Shown piece by piece: positions 37,807 to 46,765 of a DNA stretch of 64,000 bases. Position 1 is the stretch's first letter, and each line of letters opens with the position of its first letter. The translations under genes were made by a program, and so were the position numbers. The notes beneath the pieces were generated by a model. The model ran no database searches and was not told where the DNA came from. It saw nothing but the letters and a program-made list of their open reading frames with translations. Source of the stretch: Ignavibacteriaceae bacterium (GTDB lineage: Bacteria > Bacteroidota > Ignavibacteria > Ignavibacteriales > Ignavibacteriaceae). Location of the stretch: contig JARLHD010000395.1 of assembly GCA_031292435.1 (NCBI GenBank), positions 35,045 to 99,044 of the forward strand. Reading direction: 5' to 3'.

Positions 37807-39642
37807 TTATTTCATCAGGAGCATTTTCTTAGTAGATATAAAATTACCGGTCTTTAACTGATAAAAATAAATACCACTAGACAGATTAACTGCGATGAAA
37901 TTTATATCATATTTCCCCTTATTCTGATATTGATTAACCAATGTTTTTACCTCACGACCAAGTTCATCATAAATTTTTAATGTTACCAGGGCATCTGCTG
38001 CAATTTCATAATGGATGACAGTGGTTGGGTTGAAGGGGTTAGGGTAATTCTGAGACAGGCTAAACTGATCTAATACACTAACACCTGAATTTAAAGAAGC
38101 TACATCATTTGTTGTACCCGAAAGAATTACCTGTCTTGCAATCATTTGTTTATCATCATTATACTGTCCAATACATCTTAGGTTAAACGAGACCTGGAAG
38201 GCACCGATCCTTGATGGTTTAAATGTTACCGGTACAACTAAAGAATCTTTAGGCAAAATAGTTACAGGCACGCGGATATTTGTCGTAAACGACGAATCGC
38301 TGCAAAAGAATTCATTTATTGTAACCAGGCTATCATGCAGATTATAAACAGTAATCTGTTTTGAAAGCGAGTTTCCAAGAGTAACCATTCCGAAATTTAA
38401 TGAATCAGAATTGGTGGTAAACAGATTAGTTTTCCATGGATATTTAAATGCTCTATATGTATCAGTAAAATTCTGGTAGCTTAGATCCAAGACTACAGAA
38501 TTATCCGGCGCTATCTCAGTGAGAAAAGGACTCCAATTTTGTCCCCATGATATAATTTTATTTCCACCAGGCAGTTCTTCAACAGAACCTTCTGTCATAG
38601 TATAGATGTTATCATAATAAATGCGGTTTACGAGAGTTGCTGTTTTATTTACTTCATCAAGTTTATATTCTACTACGCTGGATAACTGATCAGGATGAAA
38701 ATCCCCATTATCGAAAATGCTAATATCTCCATTTGATAATCGTCTTATATCGTGCTGACGAGAAAACCCCAGAGTATCATTAATAAATGTGAATTGATTA
38801 TTCCTACCCCCCATGCGCCAAATAATATCACCAGTCCTTTGATTAACTTTTGTAATCTCATCCAGGTTCCTTGCGGAAATTAGAAAATTCCCATCTTTAT
38901 CAAATTCAACCGCGTTGAAATGGTTAAAATCAATTTCAGGTTGTGTTAAATCTACCCCTTCATCCACATCCGTGATATTATAATGATTAAGAGCATCCCA
39001 TTCAAATATTAAATTGCCAGAGGAATCATATCCCATTAACGCGCCATCGATGATCAGAGCATTAGGATTACCTCCCTGAACAATTCTACTCATATCCAAA
39101 GTATCGACTTTTTTACCAAAAATATAATAACTACCATTGGGTAAAACACGCAGTTCATGAACATCAACACCATATCCATCAGAAGTATTAAAAGACCGTA
39201 CTAAATTAAAAGAGCTATCCAACCCATAACAATTAACAGGATAAATAAAATATGTTAACTCGCCATCCGGCTGCAGATCAAAATCATAAACTGATCCACC
39301 TACATTACGGTAAAAGACAGGAGTACCCTGATTATCTAAAATTTCGAGATAGGGGGAGGGAGAGATGAAATAATAGCCTGGTGAAGGAGTTCCAGACGAA
39401 TTAATGCTGACCAGAGGCAAATAATACGGAAGTGAAGTATCAGGAATTGATCCAGCCAAAGTTTTAGGAATAATAGTTCTTTGATTTATATTATTGTTTT
39501 GTCCGTTTGAGTTATGGCTTTTATAGATGGTATATGTTGAATCAAGAATATAATTATTATGATAAACGTTAAGCTGAGCTAATATTAAATTTGTATTAAA
39601 TAACAGAACTAATATCAAAAATATTTTATTTATTCTGTTCAT
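37807..39642 (-). CDS. arylsulfotransferase-family secreted protein with T9SS sorting domain
   Basis: A 611-aa secreted protein: signal peptide (about residues 4-22), a beta-propeller of the arylsulfotransferase family (about 60-400), an Ig-like ASPM/SPD-2/Hydin-type domain (NSDSLNFGMVTLGNSLSKQI region), and a C-terminal type A T9SS sorting domain (LSQNYPNPFNPTTVIHYEI ... GIYFYQLKTGNFISTKKMLLMK). Three His-containing blade motifs are kept: DVHELRVLPNG, FNHFNAVEFDKDG and SRQHDIRRLSNGD, plus TGDIIWRMGGR. The family transfers sulfate between aryl compounds; activity here is inference. Translocated by T9SS to the surface. Confidence 0.85.
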   Translation of the reverse strand: MNRINKIFLILVLLFNTNLILAQLNVYHNNYILDSTYTIYKSHNSNGQNNNINQRTIIPKTLAGSIPDTSLPYYLPLVSINSSGTPSPGYYFISPSPYLEILDNQGTPVFYRNVGGSVYDFDLQPDGELTYFIYPVNCYGLDSSFNLVRSFNTSDGYGVDVHELRVLPNGSYYIFGKKVDTLDMSRIVQGGNPNALIIDGALMGYDSSGNLIFEWDALNHYNITDVDEGVDLTQPEIDFNHFNAVEFDKDGNFLISARNLDEITKVNQRTGDIIWRMGGRNNQFTFINDTLGFSRQHDIRRLSNGDISIFDNGDFHPDQLSSVVEYKLDEVNKTATLVNRIYYDNIYTMTEGSVEELPGGNKIISWGQNWSPFLTEIAPDNSVVLDLSYQNFTDTYRAFKYPWKTNLFTTNSDSLNFGMVTLGNSLSKQITVYNLHDSLVTINEFFCSDSSFTTNIRVPVTILPKDSLVVPVTFKPSRIGAFQVSFNLRCIGQYNDDKQMIARQVILSGTTNDVASLNSGVSVLDQFSLSQNYPNPFNPTTVIHYEIAADALVTLKIYDELGREVKTLVNQYQNKGKYDINFIAVNLSSGIYFYQLKTGNFISTKKMLLMK

Positions 39643-39669
39643 TGGAAATCTTCTTAACTAGATACCAGA

Positions 39670-42564
39670 TTATTTGAGAAGTATCATTTTTTTAATAGCA
39701 GCAAAATTTTGACCATTATTGCCAGTTGCCTTTATTGAATAAAAATATACTCCAGATGATATGTTTGAAGCATTCCAACTTATTTCATAGTTACCTGATT
39801 TTTTCATTTCATTTACTAATGTAGTGATACGCTCACCTATTACATTATAAACATCAATTCTCACCACGCTTTCCTGCGGGATTGAATATTGTATAACGGT
39901 AGATGGGTTAAAGGGATTGGGATAATTTTGAGATAGTACATAGCTTTTTACAATATTGTTAGTTGATTTAACACCGGTAATATTAGATAATATTGAAAAA
40001 GCTGAACTGCTAATGCCAGATAAGCCGGTATTGCTTATACTGGATACCATAATTTTATAAGTTGAATCCTGCTGTAAATTTGAAGGTACTTTCCATTTAT
40101 ATTCATTGGTACCGGAGAAAACAGAATCACCAATACTTGTAACTGAATTATTAGCTCTCAACAGACTAATATTTAGAGTATCGTTTATGTTGGATTGCCA
40201 ACGAACAACATAAGTTGAATCCAAGAAAATAACCTGTCCGCCATTGGGATATAATACTTTAATAAAAGGAGAGGCTGTATTAAAACTTCTAATATTTGAC
40301 CAATTACTGGTCCCAGCAGTATTTGTGTTGCTCAGCCGCCAATAATAAGTTGAATTATTATTAAGCTGGGATAATATAAAGAAAGTTGAAGTTAATCCTG
40401 AATTATCTACAACAGTACTACTAAATGCAGGGTTATTCGAAACCTGTAAATGATAAGACTGAACAATACCACGGGTTCCCCATAATAATTTAACAGAAGC
40501 CAGACCATTTACAATTTCACTATCTCCGGGAGAAAGCGGTGCAGGCGTATATACAGAATCAACCGATTGGGGTATTCCAAATGCAAAATCTCCAAAGTTT
40601 GATGTAGTAAAATTCAGTTGATTCTTCGTTGGATCATAACTTGTAGCAACAGGAGTAAAAGTATTTCCTCCTACCGGTCTTGCATAAACGATAGTTAAAT
40701 TCGGATTAATTATTAAAGGATAATTAATTAGATTTATGTGAACCTCACCAGTATATGAAGTAATCCCCAACCCTTTTATATTTATATAGTTAGAAACCAT
40801 TAGAGGAGGAGTTGCATTAAATGCAGGATTTAAGGGGGAATAATTATAACTTGTAACGGTTGTAAATGCATATAGCGATGAATTCAGCAGATCATATTTT
40901 ATTGTTACTCCGGTAGTATCGTTAGGACTATTAAAATTATATGTATTACCCTGCGCAACCTCCAGGTCTACATTAGCCGCAGTAACATCGCTTATCCAGG
41001 GTAATTTATAGACTCTAAAAGATGCCTGTCCTACCGGAAGGGAAAATTCAAGAGCGACAGATTGATCCGGATGTACCTCAGTTAACATAGGTGCACCTGA
41101 TAAACTTCCAAGTCCCCAACCAATTAAAGTATTACCGTTAGGAAGCCTTTGTACAGAACCCATGGCAAAGCCATAAATATCGGGTGTATGACGAAATTCC
41201 CAAACCAGGGTTGCGGTTTTATTCTGCTCATCGAGCTTATATTCCACACCGCGGGAATAATTAGGTTGATGCTGATTGCCATTATCGAACAGAGTTATAT
41301 TACCATTAGGCAATACACGTACATCATGCTGAAAAGAAAAGTAATTAGGGCTATTGGATTCATGCTCATTTATAAAAGTAAACTGGTTTTGTTTACCTCC
41401 CAATGTCCAGATGATATTTCCAGTCTGGCGGTCTATTTTAATAACACTTGAGAGGTGCCTCATAGAAAAAACAATATTTCCACTATTGTCCACATCGATA
41501 GCATTTGCATGAATTAAGTCAACGGTTTGTCCGGTGATATCTACATAAGAATCAGTAACAGGAAGATAGTCCCATGTACGCCATTGAAAGACAACATTTT
41601 TAGAAGCATCTAGTTCCTGTATAACAACACCAACAGCATTGGCATCCGGACTGCCGCCATATTGTGTCATATCGACAGGTTCAGGATCCATAGCAAATGC
41701 AAGGGAGTGACCGTTAGGCAGGAGTCGAAAATCTGCAGGGAAAGTGACATAACCATTTCCACACTGGAATGTATCGATTGGTGTCAAGGAAGTATCCGTA
41801 ACGAAAATTCTACCGGCTTCGTAATATCCACCATAGGATGCTGTAATGTCCGAGTAGGATGGTTGACCGTCAGGTTGAATTTTAAAATCTACTCCCAGCT
41901 CATCTATCTTATTATATTTTGCAACAGAACCATCGTTATTCAAGATCATTAAATAATTAGTAACAGAGTCATTAGGATTTAATGAAGATGTTAGAGAAAA
42001 ATTTGCGAGGAATACTTTTCCATCTGCCGGGTTATTCGAAGAATTAACAGTTATTTGGGGTAAACCGGAAGTAACCGTTTTGGTTATAGTATTTTTTATG
42101 TTTGATTTACTAATCTGATTTGCCAATGAAGGCTTATATGAATTCCCATTATTCATTATATCTGACAGTTTTATTTTTATTCTTTGAGACAGAGGCGATG
42201 TTTTAAAATGTAATGTAACCGGTGGAAGGACATTACCGTTAATATTTTTAATACCACCATAAACGAAAACCTTTACTTCCTCATTTGAAGCGAACCTCGT
42301 ATTGGGGATGAAAAGAATTGTTTTATTGTCATCTGACAATTTTACATTTCCTGTGTGTAAACCGCTAACTGATCCAATTACTGAAAACTTATCATGTAAA
42401 AGACTCACTGGATCGATGTTCTCATCAGATTTCAAAATAATATTCGTGCTTAATGAAACCAGAGATGAATTATCCTTTGGTGATGTGTATGTAAATGATT
42501 GTGAGAAAGAAAAGTTAGTTGTTAAAAAGATGATAAGAGTTAAATAGTAATTCATGCATTTCAT
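39670..42564 (-). CDS. arylsulfotransferase-family multidomain protein with T9SS sorting domain
   Basis: A 964-aa secreted paralogue of the downstream gene. Order: signal peptide; SbsA-type Ig-like domain (YTSPKDNSSLVSLST to LPPVTLHFKT); arylsulfotransferase propeller (about 150-520); a beta domain; fibronectin type III-like domain (YHLQVSNNPAFSSTVVDNS, YYWRLSNTN); a Kre9/KNH-like Ser/Thr-rich domain (VLYPNGGQVIFLDSTYVVRW); and a C-terminal T9SS sorting domain (LSQNYPNPFNPSTVIQYSI). The propeller has LIHANAIDVDNSG and SFQHDVRVLPNG His motifs, but the first blade reads FPADFRLLPNG, without the His seen in the paralogue. It lies 27 bp upstream of the other and probably shares its transcript. 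Confidence 0.85.
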   Translation of the reverse strand: MKCMNYYLTLIIFLTTNFSFSQSFTYTSPKDNSSLVSLSTNIILKSDENIDPVSLLHDKFSVIGSVSGLHTGNVKLSDDNKTILFIPNTRFASNEEVKVFVYGGIKNINGNVLPPVTLHFKTSPLSQRIKIKLSDIMNNGNSYKPSLANQISKSNIKNTITKTVTSGLPQITVNSSNNPADGKVFLANFSLTSSLNPNDSVTNYLMILNNDGSVAKYNKIDELGVDFKIQPDGQPSYSDITASYGGYYEAGRIFVTDTSLTPIDTFQCGNGYVTFPADFRLLPNGHSLAFAMDPEPVDMTQYGGSPDANAVGVVIQELDASKNVVFQWRTWDYLPVTDSYVDITGQTVDLIHANAIDVDNSGNIVFSMRHLSSVIKIDRQTGNIIWTLGGKQNQFTFINEHESNSPNYFSFQHDVRVLPNGNITLFDNGNQHQPNYSRGVEYKLDEQNKTATLVWEFRHTPDIYGFAMGSVQRLPNGNTLIGWGLGSLSGAPMLTEVHPDQSVALEFSLPVGQASFRVYKLPWISDVTAANVDLEVAQGNTYNFNSPNDTTGVTIKYDLLNSSLYAFTTVTSYNYSPLNPAFNATPPLMVSNYINIKGLGITSYTGEVHINLINYPLIINPNLTIVYARPVGGNTFTPVATSYDPTKNQLNFTTSNFGDFAFGIPQSVDSVYTPAPLSPGDSEIVNGLASVKLLWGTRGIVQSYHLQVSNNPAFSSTVVDNSGLTSTFFILSQLNNNSTYYWRLSNTNTAGTSNWSNIRSFNTASPFIKVLYPNGGQVIFLDSTYVVRWQSNINDTLNISLLRANNSVTSIGDSVFSGTNEYKWKVPSNLQQDSTYKIMVSSISNTGLSGISSSAFSILSNITGVKSTNNIVKSYVLSQNYPNPFNPSTVIQYSIPQESVVRIDVYNVIGERITTLVNEMKKSGNYEISWNASNISSGVYFYSIKATGNNGQNFAAIKKMILLK

Positions 42565-42776
42565 TTAATTCCTCATATATAAATTGTTTAAATCGATTTG
42601 AATATATAATGACTATTAAAATTTTAGACATAAAAATATAGTTGCGGGTTTATAATGATCTGTAAAATAAAATATAATGTGTGATCAAACACTTATAGAT
42701 AGCAATAGATCGAAGAGATTCACAGGGAATTTATTCAAAGAAAAAAGACACTAAACTGAAATAAGATGAAACTTAT

Positions 42777-43469
42777 TTATTCCCAGCCTTCGTTTCCAAG
42801 GGCTATATGGAGTTCATTAGGGTTCATGCGGCAATGATATTCGATTTTGCTTGAATCTTCATGTGCACGATCGTAATCCCATCCTTTGGCCATAAGATTT
42901 CTTTCGTGAAGTTCATGAAGCAGGACAAAGGGACGTTCTGATTCTTCCAGGTCATTATCTATCCACACTTCATTTTGGGGGACGAATTCATAGACGTAAT
43001 CGTGTCCACCTTCTGTATAGTCAACATCGAAGACACTGCGGACGAGACGACCATCTACAATCCAGACACTGACAGGAGTTTCGAGTTTTTTCCATAGGCG
43101 GATATGAACTTTAGAGGCATCAGGAAGACCATCTTTATTTATAAGTTTCTTCACATCGCCGGATTTTCTTCTTTCAGATAACTCCTTTTTATCGGCAATT
43201 TCGAGGGCGGTATTATAGGCAACACCCTTAGACATGAGTCGATGTTCTATAAGCAGGTGATCAATGAAAAATTTTTGTTCATCGGGTTTAGCTTCATTAT
43301 CGAGCCAGAATTCTTCTTTTGGAATAAACTTAAAATTATAATGCTGTCCATAATTAGAGAACTCTTCATCAATATGGTCCCGCACATAAATTCCATCAAC
43401 TATCCATATATTAATAGCGCCACGCTGAGCAATTTTTTTTATGTACGGGGATTTTAATGTTTCGCTCAT
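42777..43469 (-). CDS. unrecognised protein of two tandem homologous domains
   Basis: A 230-aa soluble protein from the ATG at 43469, which has a strong AGAGGAG Shine-Dalgarno; the open frame extends 36 codons further back into the next gene but without a good start. Residues about 20-97 and 134-211 are copies of one domain: WIVDG..VR at the start, a G..Y.F.FIP/VP..E.W.DN core, then a helix with EH/HE..LM.KG..Y..A.E. The second copy is better conserved, with HELHERNLMAKGWDYDRAHE. No zinc-protease HExxH is formed. I do not know this family, and no signal peptide is present. Confidence 0.65.
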   Translation of the reverse strand: MSETLKSPYIKKIAQRGAINIWIVDGIYVRDHIDEEFSNYGQHYNFKFIPKEEFWLDNEAKPDEQKFFIDHLLIEHRLMSKGVAYNTALEIADKKELSERRKSGDVKKLINKDGLPDASKVHIRLWKKLETPVSVWIVDGRLVRSVFDVDYTEGGHDYVYEFVPQNEVWIDNDLEESERPFVLLHELHERNLMAKGWDYDRAHEDSSKIEYHCRMNPNELHIALGNEGWE

Positions 43470-43542
43470 GGTATTTACTCCTCTAAAAAATTTATTTAAC
43501 TGAGACTTATTTACAGTATAACAGTAACTTAAATTCCGATAT

Positions 43543-44478
43543 TTAAAATGACATGAGCAAATTAACGCCACCACCACCCGTAAGGAATACAGGCATAAAG
43601 GAGAAACTAATGTTTTCAGATGTTTCCTGTTTTAGTTCCATAGGATTGTTGCGAGAAGTAATAATCTTACCGACTTCATAACCTAAAGCAGCGGCCAAAG
43701 GGAAATCACTAAACCAATGCATATCTTTTGAAACAAGACCTACACCAAGAAGACCAACCAAAGAATATCCTATAGGTTTAATAAAATTAGATTCAGGATA
43801 ATTTTCAGAAATTATTGTAAGTGTGGTGATTGCAGTTGAGAGATGCCCTGAAGGAAAAGAATAATATTTAGGCTGATCTTTCTGGTATTGCTTAAGATTC
43901 GGGAAAAAACGCCAGGTACCGGAAGGTGAAGATGCTGTTAGGGGGCTTTCTCTTCCAGTCATCCTTTTGAGGAGCTGTACCATAATTCCATTACTAATTA
44001 TTGCTTCGGTACATTGAAGTCCAGTTCTCAACGCAAGATTATCTTCAAATGCTAATCCATACAATGCGAAGAGACCGCCAATACCAAATTCCACTCTACC
44101 ATCCCCCATTATCACTGTATATTTTCCATAATTTTTAAGAGACGGGGTATCCTTAAAAAATGTTTTAACTGCAGTATGCGTTTTAGCATCAGTAATTACA
44201 AGCGCCATTGTCATGGCTGAGATATATCCAATAGCAGGCAAATTATCAGATGAAAAGGAATTAGTAACTACGCCTAGCAGATTGGAGGGAGTATTGGTAA
44301 TAAATTCATGCCAATTGGGAACATATATAGCTTGATTATCACACTGTGAAGACTGCTGCATATATCCGCCATTTTCGTTGTCTAAAACAACAGGTTTATT
44401 GGGATAGACTGCCACGTCTGATTGAGAGAAAACCATACAATTAAGGAAGAAAGATAATATTATTAAACGCAATAGCAT
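43543..44478 (-). CDS. PAP2 family phosphatase (second paralogue)
   Basis: A 311-aa PAP2-type phosphatase, paralogue of the gene at 36887-37765. It has a signal peptide (LLRLIILSFFLNCMVFSQ) and the three motifs: LKRMTGRESPLT, YYSFPSGHLSTA and SKDMHWFSDFPLAAALG. Alignable segments with the other paralogue include WHEFITNTPSN against WYEMFTNIPGD, MGDGRVEFGIGGLFALYG against LGDGRTQFGLSGVYAIYG, and RTGLQCTEAIISNGIMVQLLKR. The C-terminus is extended (NPMELKQETSENISFSF). The shared DGR.FG segment is unusual for generic PAP2 proteins. It is the last gene of the island. Confidence 0.9.
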   Translation of the reverse strand: MLLRLIILSFFLNCMVFSQSDVAVYPNKPVVLDNENGGYMQQSSQCDNQAIYVPNWHEFITNTPSNLLGVVTNSFSSDNLPAIGYISAMTMALVITDAKTHTAVKTFFKDTPSLKNYGKYTVIMGDGRVEFGIGGLFALYGLAFEDNLALRTGLQCTEAIISNGIMVQLLKRMTGRESPLTASSPSGTWRFFPNLKQYQKDQPKYYSFPSGHLSTAITTLTIISENYPESNFIKPIGYSLVGLLGVGLVSKDMHWFSDFPLAAALGYEVGKIITSRNNPMELKQETSENISFSFMPVFLTGGGGVNLLMSF

Positions 44479-44690
44479 TTTATTTGCAATATGATTTTAA
44501 TGGTGTACATATACTTTGTCAGAACGCACAATGCAGAATTGGATTAAATAAATATTTAGGGTTATAAAATAAGAATATTACTTCATAATTGGGGAATAAA
44601 AGAACACTAATAATTTTTATTAAGAAGACAGTAGTGTTTATAAATATGTAACTCCAAAGAATTAGTTCCTGAGCTATTGGTGTACTGAGT

Positions 44691-44734
44691 CGTTCATCTC
44701 TCGCTCATCTCGGCTTCATCTTTCGTTCAGCTTT
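44691..44734. repeat. 11-bp direct repeat, four copies
   Basis: Consecutive 11-mers cgttcatctct, cgctcatctcg, gcttcatcttt, cgttcagcttt. The reverse complement unit (cgagatgagcg) resembles the unit at 25129-25172 (cgaaatgcgct). Confidence 0.65.
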
Positions 44735-44847
44735 TTCTATTTTTTCGATTGATTGTCCATAATGAGACACTAAACTTTAGGATAAATAAGAAGGGTTGAT
44801 AAGACAAAAGGGTTTATACAATGATTAGGTGGTATTATCAGAAAATG

Positions 44848-44876
44848 ACGAAAAATATATTTTATTTATTTTTCGT
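44848..44876 (-). terminator. AT-rich hairpin after the DUF3108 gene
   Basis: ACGAAAAAT and ATTTTTCGT arms (9 bp) with an 11-nt loop, 34 bp beyond the DUF3108 stop on the minus strand, followed by CATTTTCT. Stem is weak; possible terminator of the long minus-strand run from bamD. Confidence 0.35.
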
Positions 44877-44909
44877 TATTTTTATAAATAGCGAAATCAG
44901 GTAATAATA

Positions 44910-45701
44910 CTATCTTTTAGACGTAAGACTACCTTTTACACCTTCATAGGAGGTAAGGTCGGCGTTTATTGAACCGATTATTACTTTAGTTTTGACGCGT
45001 ACAGGCATTTTGGCCTGATCGTTGGTTAAATAAATAATGATACTTCCTTCACTTTTGAAGAGACCGCCTTCTTTAACAAGTGGTTCGATAACGATGCACT
45101 CAAACTTTCCGGCAGGGACTTCTATAGTTTCCTTTCCCCTATACATGACATCAAGATCGTATACTTTATCCTTATAGAAGTTCTGGAGGTTGATTTTATC
45201 ATTTACCTTCATTTTGGAGAAGTCCAAGGTTCTTGCGAAGTAAAAGGCAGAGAGGATATCATTAACATTTTGGGGGATAGGGTACTCCCCTTCCGAAGTT
45301 ATAGCCTTGCCTTTACGCTGATCGAAGAAGGCAGAAAAATCTCTTGAGTATTTTCCTTCTCTGATATGCTGTTCGAAACGCCATGGGAAGAGAGCATCTT
45401 TATCGATGTAAGTTTCGTACCTATCCCTGACTTTAAACATCCAGTCAAAACTAGGGACAGTATTTACAGTAAAGAGGACATAGAACGCATCTCTACCTGA
45501 TATCTTTTTAATCTTTGGAATTTCCATTGTACCTATGCCTGCGGTTACGAATCCGTACTTTACATCGAAGACCAGCTTCTCGCCTTCGGCAAATGCTTTG
45601 TTATTTAATTTACGGAAGTCATTGGGAGATTGAGGATTACCCGCGTTTACAAGAACCATTGGAAAGAGTAAAAGAATAAGTAGAAGAGATCTTTTAAACA
45701 T
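44910..45701 (-). CDS. DUF3108 domain-containing protein
   Basis: A 263-aa exported protein: signal peptide SLLLILLLFPMVLVNAG, then a beta-rich DUF3108 domain (FAEGEKLVFDVKYGFVTAGIGTMEI; DRYETYIDKDALFPWRFEQH; FDQRKGKA; LSAFYFARTLDF; KTIEVPAGKFECIVIEPLVKEGG; IIYLTNDQAKMPVRVKTK). The fold is a periplasmic beta-barrel/lipocalin-like shape in related proteins; function unknown. It follows the GT9 gene by 11 bp, so it belongs to the envelope-glycan end of the transcript. Confidence 0.87.
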   Translation of the reverse strand: MFKRSLLLILLLFPMVLVNAGNPQSPNDFRKLNNKAFAEGEKLVFDVKYGFVTAGIGTMEIPKIKKISGRDAFYVLFTVNTVPSFDWMFKVRDRYETYIDKDALFPWRFEQHIREGKYSRDFSAFFDQRKGKAITSEGEYPIPQNVNDILSAFYFARTLDFSKMKVNDKINLQNFYKDKVYDLDVMYRGKETIEVPAGKFECIVIEPLVKEGGLFKSEGSIIIYLTNDQAKMPVRVKTKVIIGSINADLTSYEGVKGSLTSKR

Positions 45702-45712
45702 TTAATTTTCCA

Positions 45713-46765
45713 TTATTTATTAACAAACTTATATATTTTTTCTATCTCAGCAAATATTTTTGATACAGTAATAGAGTTCATACAATCCAAATGTTCACAC
45801 TGTTCCCTAGTACAGTTGAAACATTCCAATTCAGGAGTAAAGACTATGCTTTTATTGGAATAAGGTCCCCATCTTTTAGCAGAGCACTGAGGAATTTTAG
45901 GATAAAATCCGATGACGTTTTTACCTAAAGCGGCGGCGATATGCAGAGGTCCAGTTGAATTTGCGATGAAGATATCGCAATGGTTAATAAGAGATTTTAA
46001 TTCACCAAGGTTGAATAAGCCGGCAAGGTTTTTTGTTTTACCTGAGACGACCAGATTATGGCAATATTCTATTTCTGACTTACTGCCTGTTATAAGAATT
46101 TCAGCAGTCAGGTTATTATGTATAAGGTCGACCAACTCTTTGAATTTATTCAAAGGCAGATCAATAGAGCTACCACCGCTGCCGGGATGAATTATAATAA
46201 CTGGTTTCTTAAGATCAATATTTTTTACTTTTAGGATTGTAGTAACTCTTTCATCATCCTTTTTAGCAATTTTCAGATTGAAGTTTATGGTGGAGGGATT
46301 GACACTTTCCTCGATACCAAAATATTTAAGGAGGTTTACGTTATATTCCAATTCATGCCTGAGGGCATTTTTTCTATGTTCATATACTTTGTTATTAAAT
46401 AAAGCGGAGTACCATCTATATCCTGTTCCAATCCTTGAATGTATGCGGCTTAAGAAAATAATTAAGGCAGTAATAAAAGTAGGATAAACAACAACAGCAG
46501 CATCATATGAATTTTTCTTTATCTGGAGAATATTTTCAATGAGACTAATTTTATTATTCTTTTCCTTAAGTATTAAAATATTATCAATAAAGGGATGCCC
46601 CTCTACAAGACTTTTGGTATAATCTTTAAGAAGAAATGTAATTCGGCAATCGGGATAGTGTTTCTTTATTAATTCAGCTAATGGGAGCGAGAGGACGACA
46701 TCACCGATACGGTCAGTTCTAACGATCAAAAGATTATTTGGTTTAATCATTTGGAGGATACCCAT
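45713..46765 (-). CDS. glycosyltransferase family 9 (heptosyltransferase-like)
   Basis: A 350-aa GT9 enzyme of the ADP-heptose:LPS heptosyltransferase type. The N-terminal IVRTDRIGDVVLSLPLAELIKKHYP and the second-domain segments VIIHPGSGGSSIDLPLNKF, ITGSKSEIEYC, CDIFIANSTGPLHIAAALGK and the Cys-rich CFNCTREQCEHLDCMNSI tail are typical. It transfers a sugar in LPS core or surface glycan assembly on the cytoplasmic face. The start could be the first ATG (46765) or the Met five codons later; the first overlaps the glycosylase gene by 19 bp. Confidence 0.9.
   Translation of the reverse strand: MGILQMIKPNNLLIVRTDRIGDVVLSLPLAELIKKHYPDCRITFLLKDYTKSLVEGHPFIDNILILKEKNNKISLIENILQIKKNSYDAAVVVYPTFITALIIFLSRIHSRIGTGYRWYSALFNNKVYEHRKNALRHELEYNVNLLKYFGIEESVNPSTINFNLKIAKKDDERVTTILKVKNIDLKKPVIIIHPGSGGSSIDLPLNKFKELVDLIHNNLTAEILITGSKSEIEYCHNLVVSGKTKNLAGLFNLGELKSLINHCDIFIANSTGPLHIAAALGKNVIGFYPKIPQCSAKRWGPYSNKSIVFTPELECFNCTREQCEHLDCMNSITVSKIFAEIEKIYKFVNK

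Larger units (their letters stand above)
44479..44909. other. intergenic region with 11-bp repeats and a hairpin
   Basis: 431 bp between the PAP2 start and the DUF3108 stop, both on the minus strand. No gene or RNA is recognised. It contains the four-copy 11-bp tandem repeat (44691-44734) and a 9-bp inverted repeat (44848-44876). Confidence 0.55.

Noticed and set aside
42759-42779. AAATAAG/CTTATTT hairpin after the duplicated-domain gene
   Set aside because: Overlaps the stop codon and is weak and AT-rich; the nearest T-run is about 13 nt away.
43470-43577. Upstream extension of the duplicated-domain protein to 43577
   Set aside because: The extra 36 codons overlap the PAP2 gene and have no ribosome site, while the ATG at 43469 has a strong AGAGGAG.
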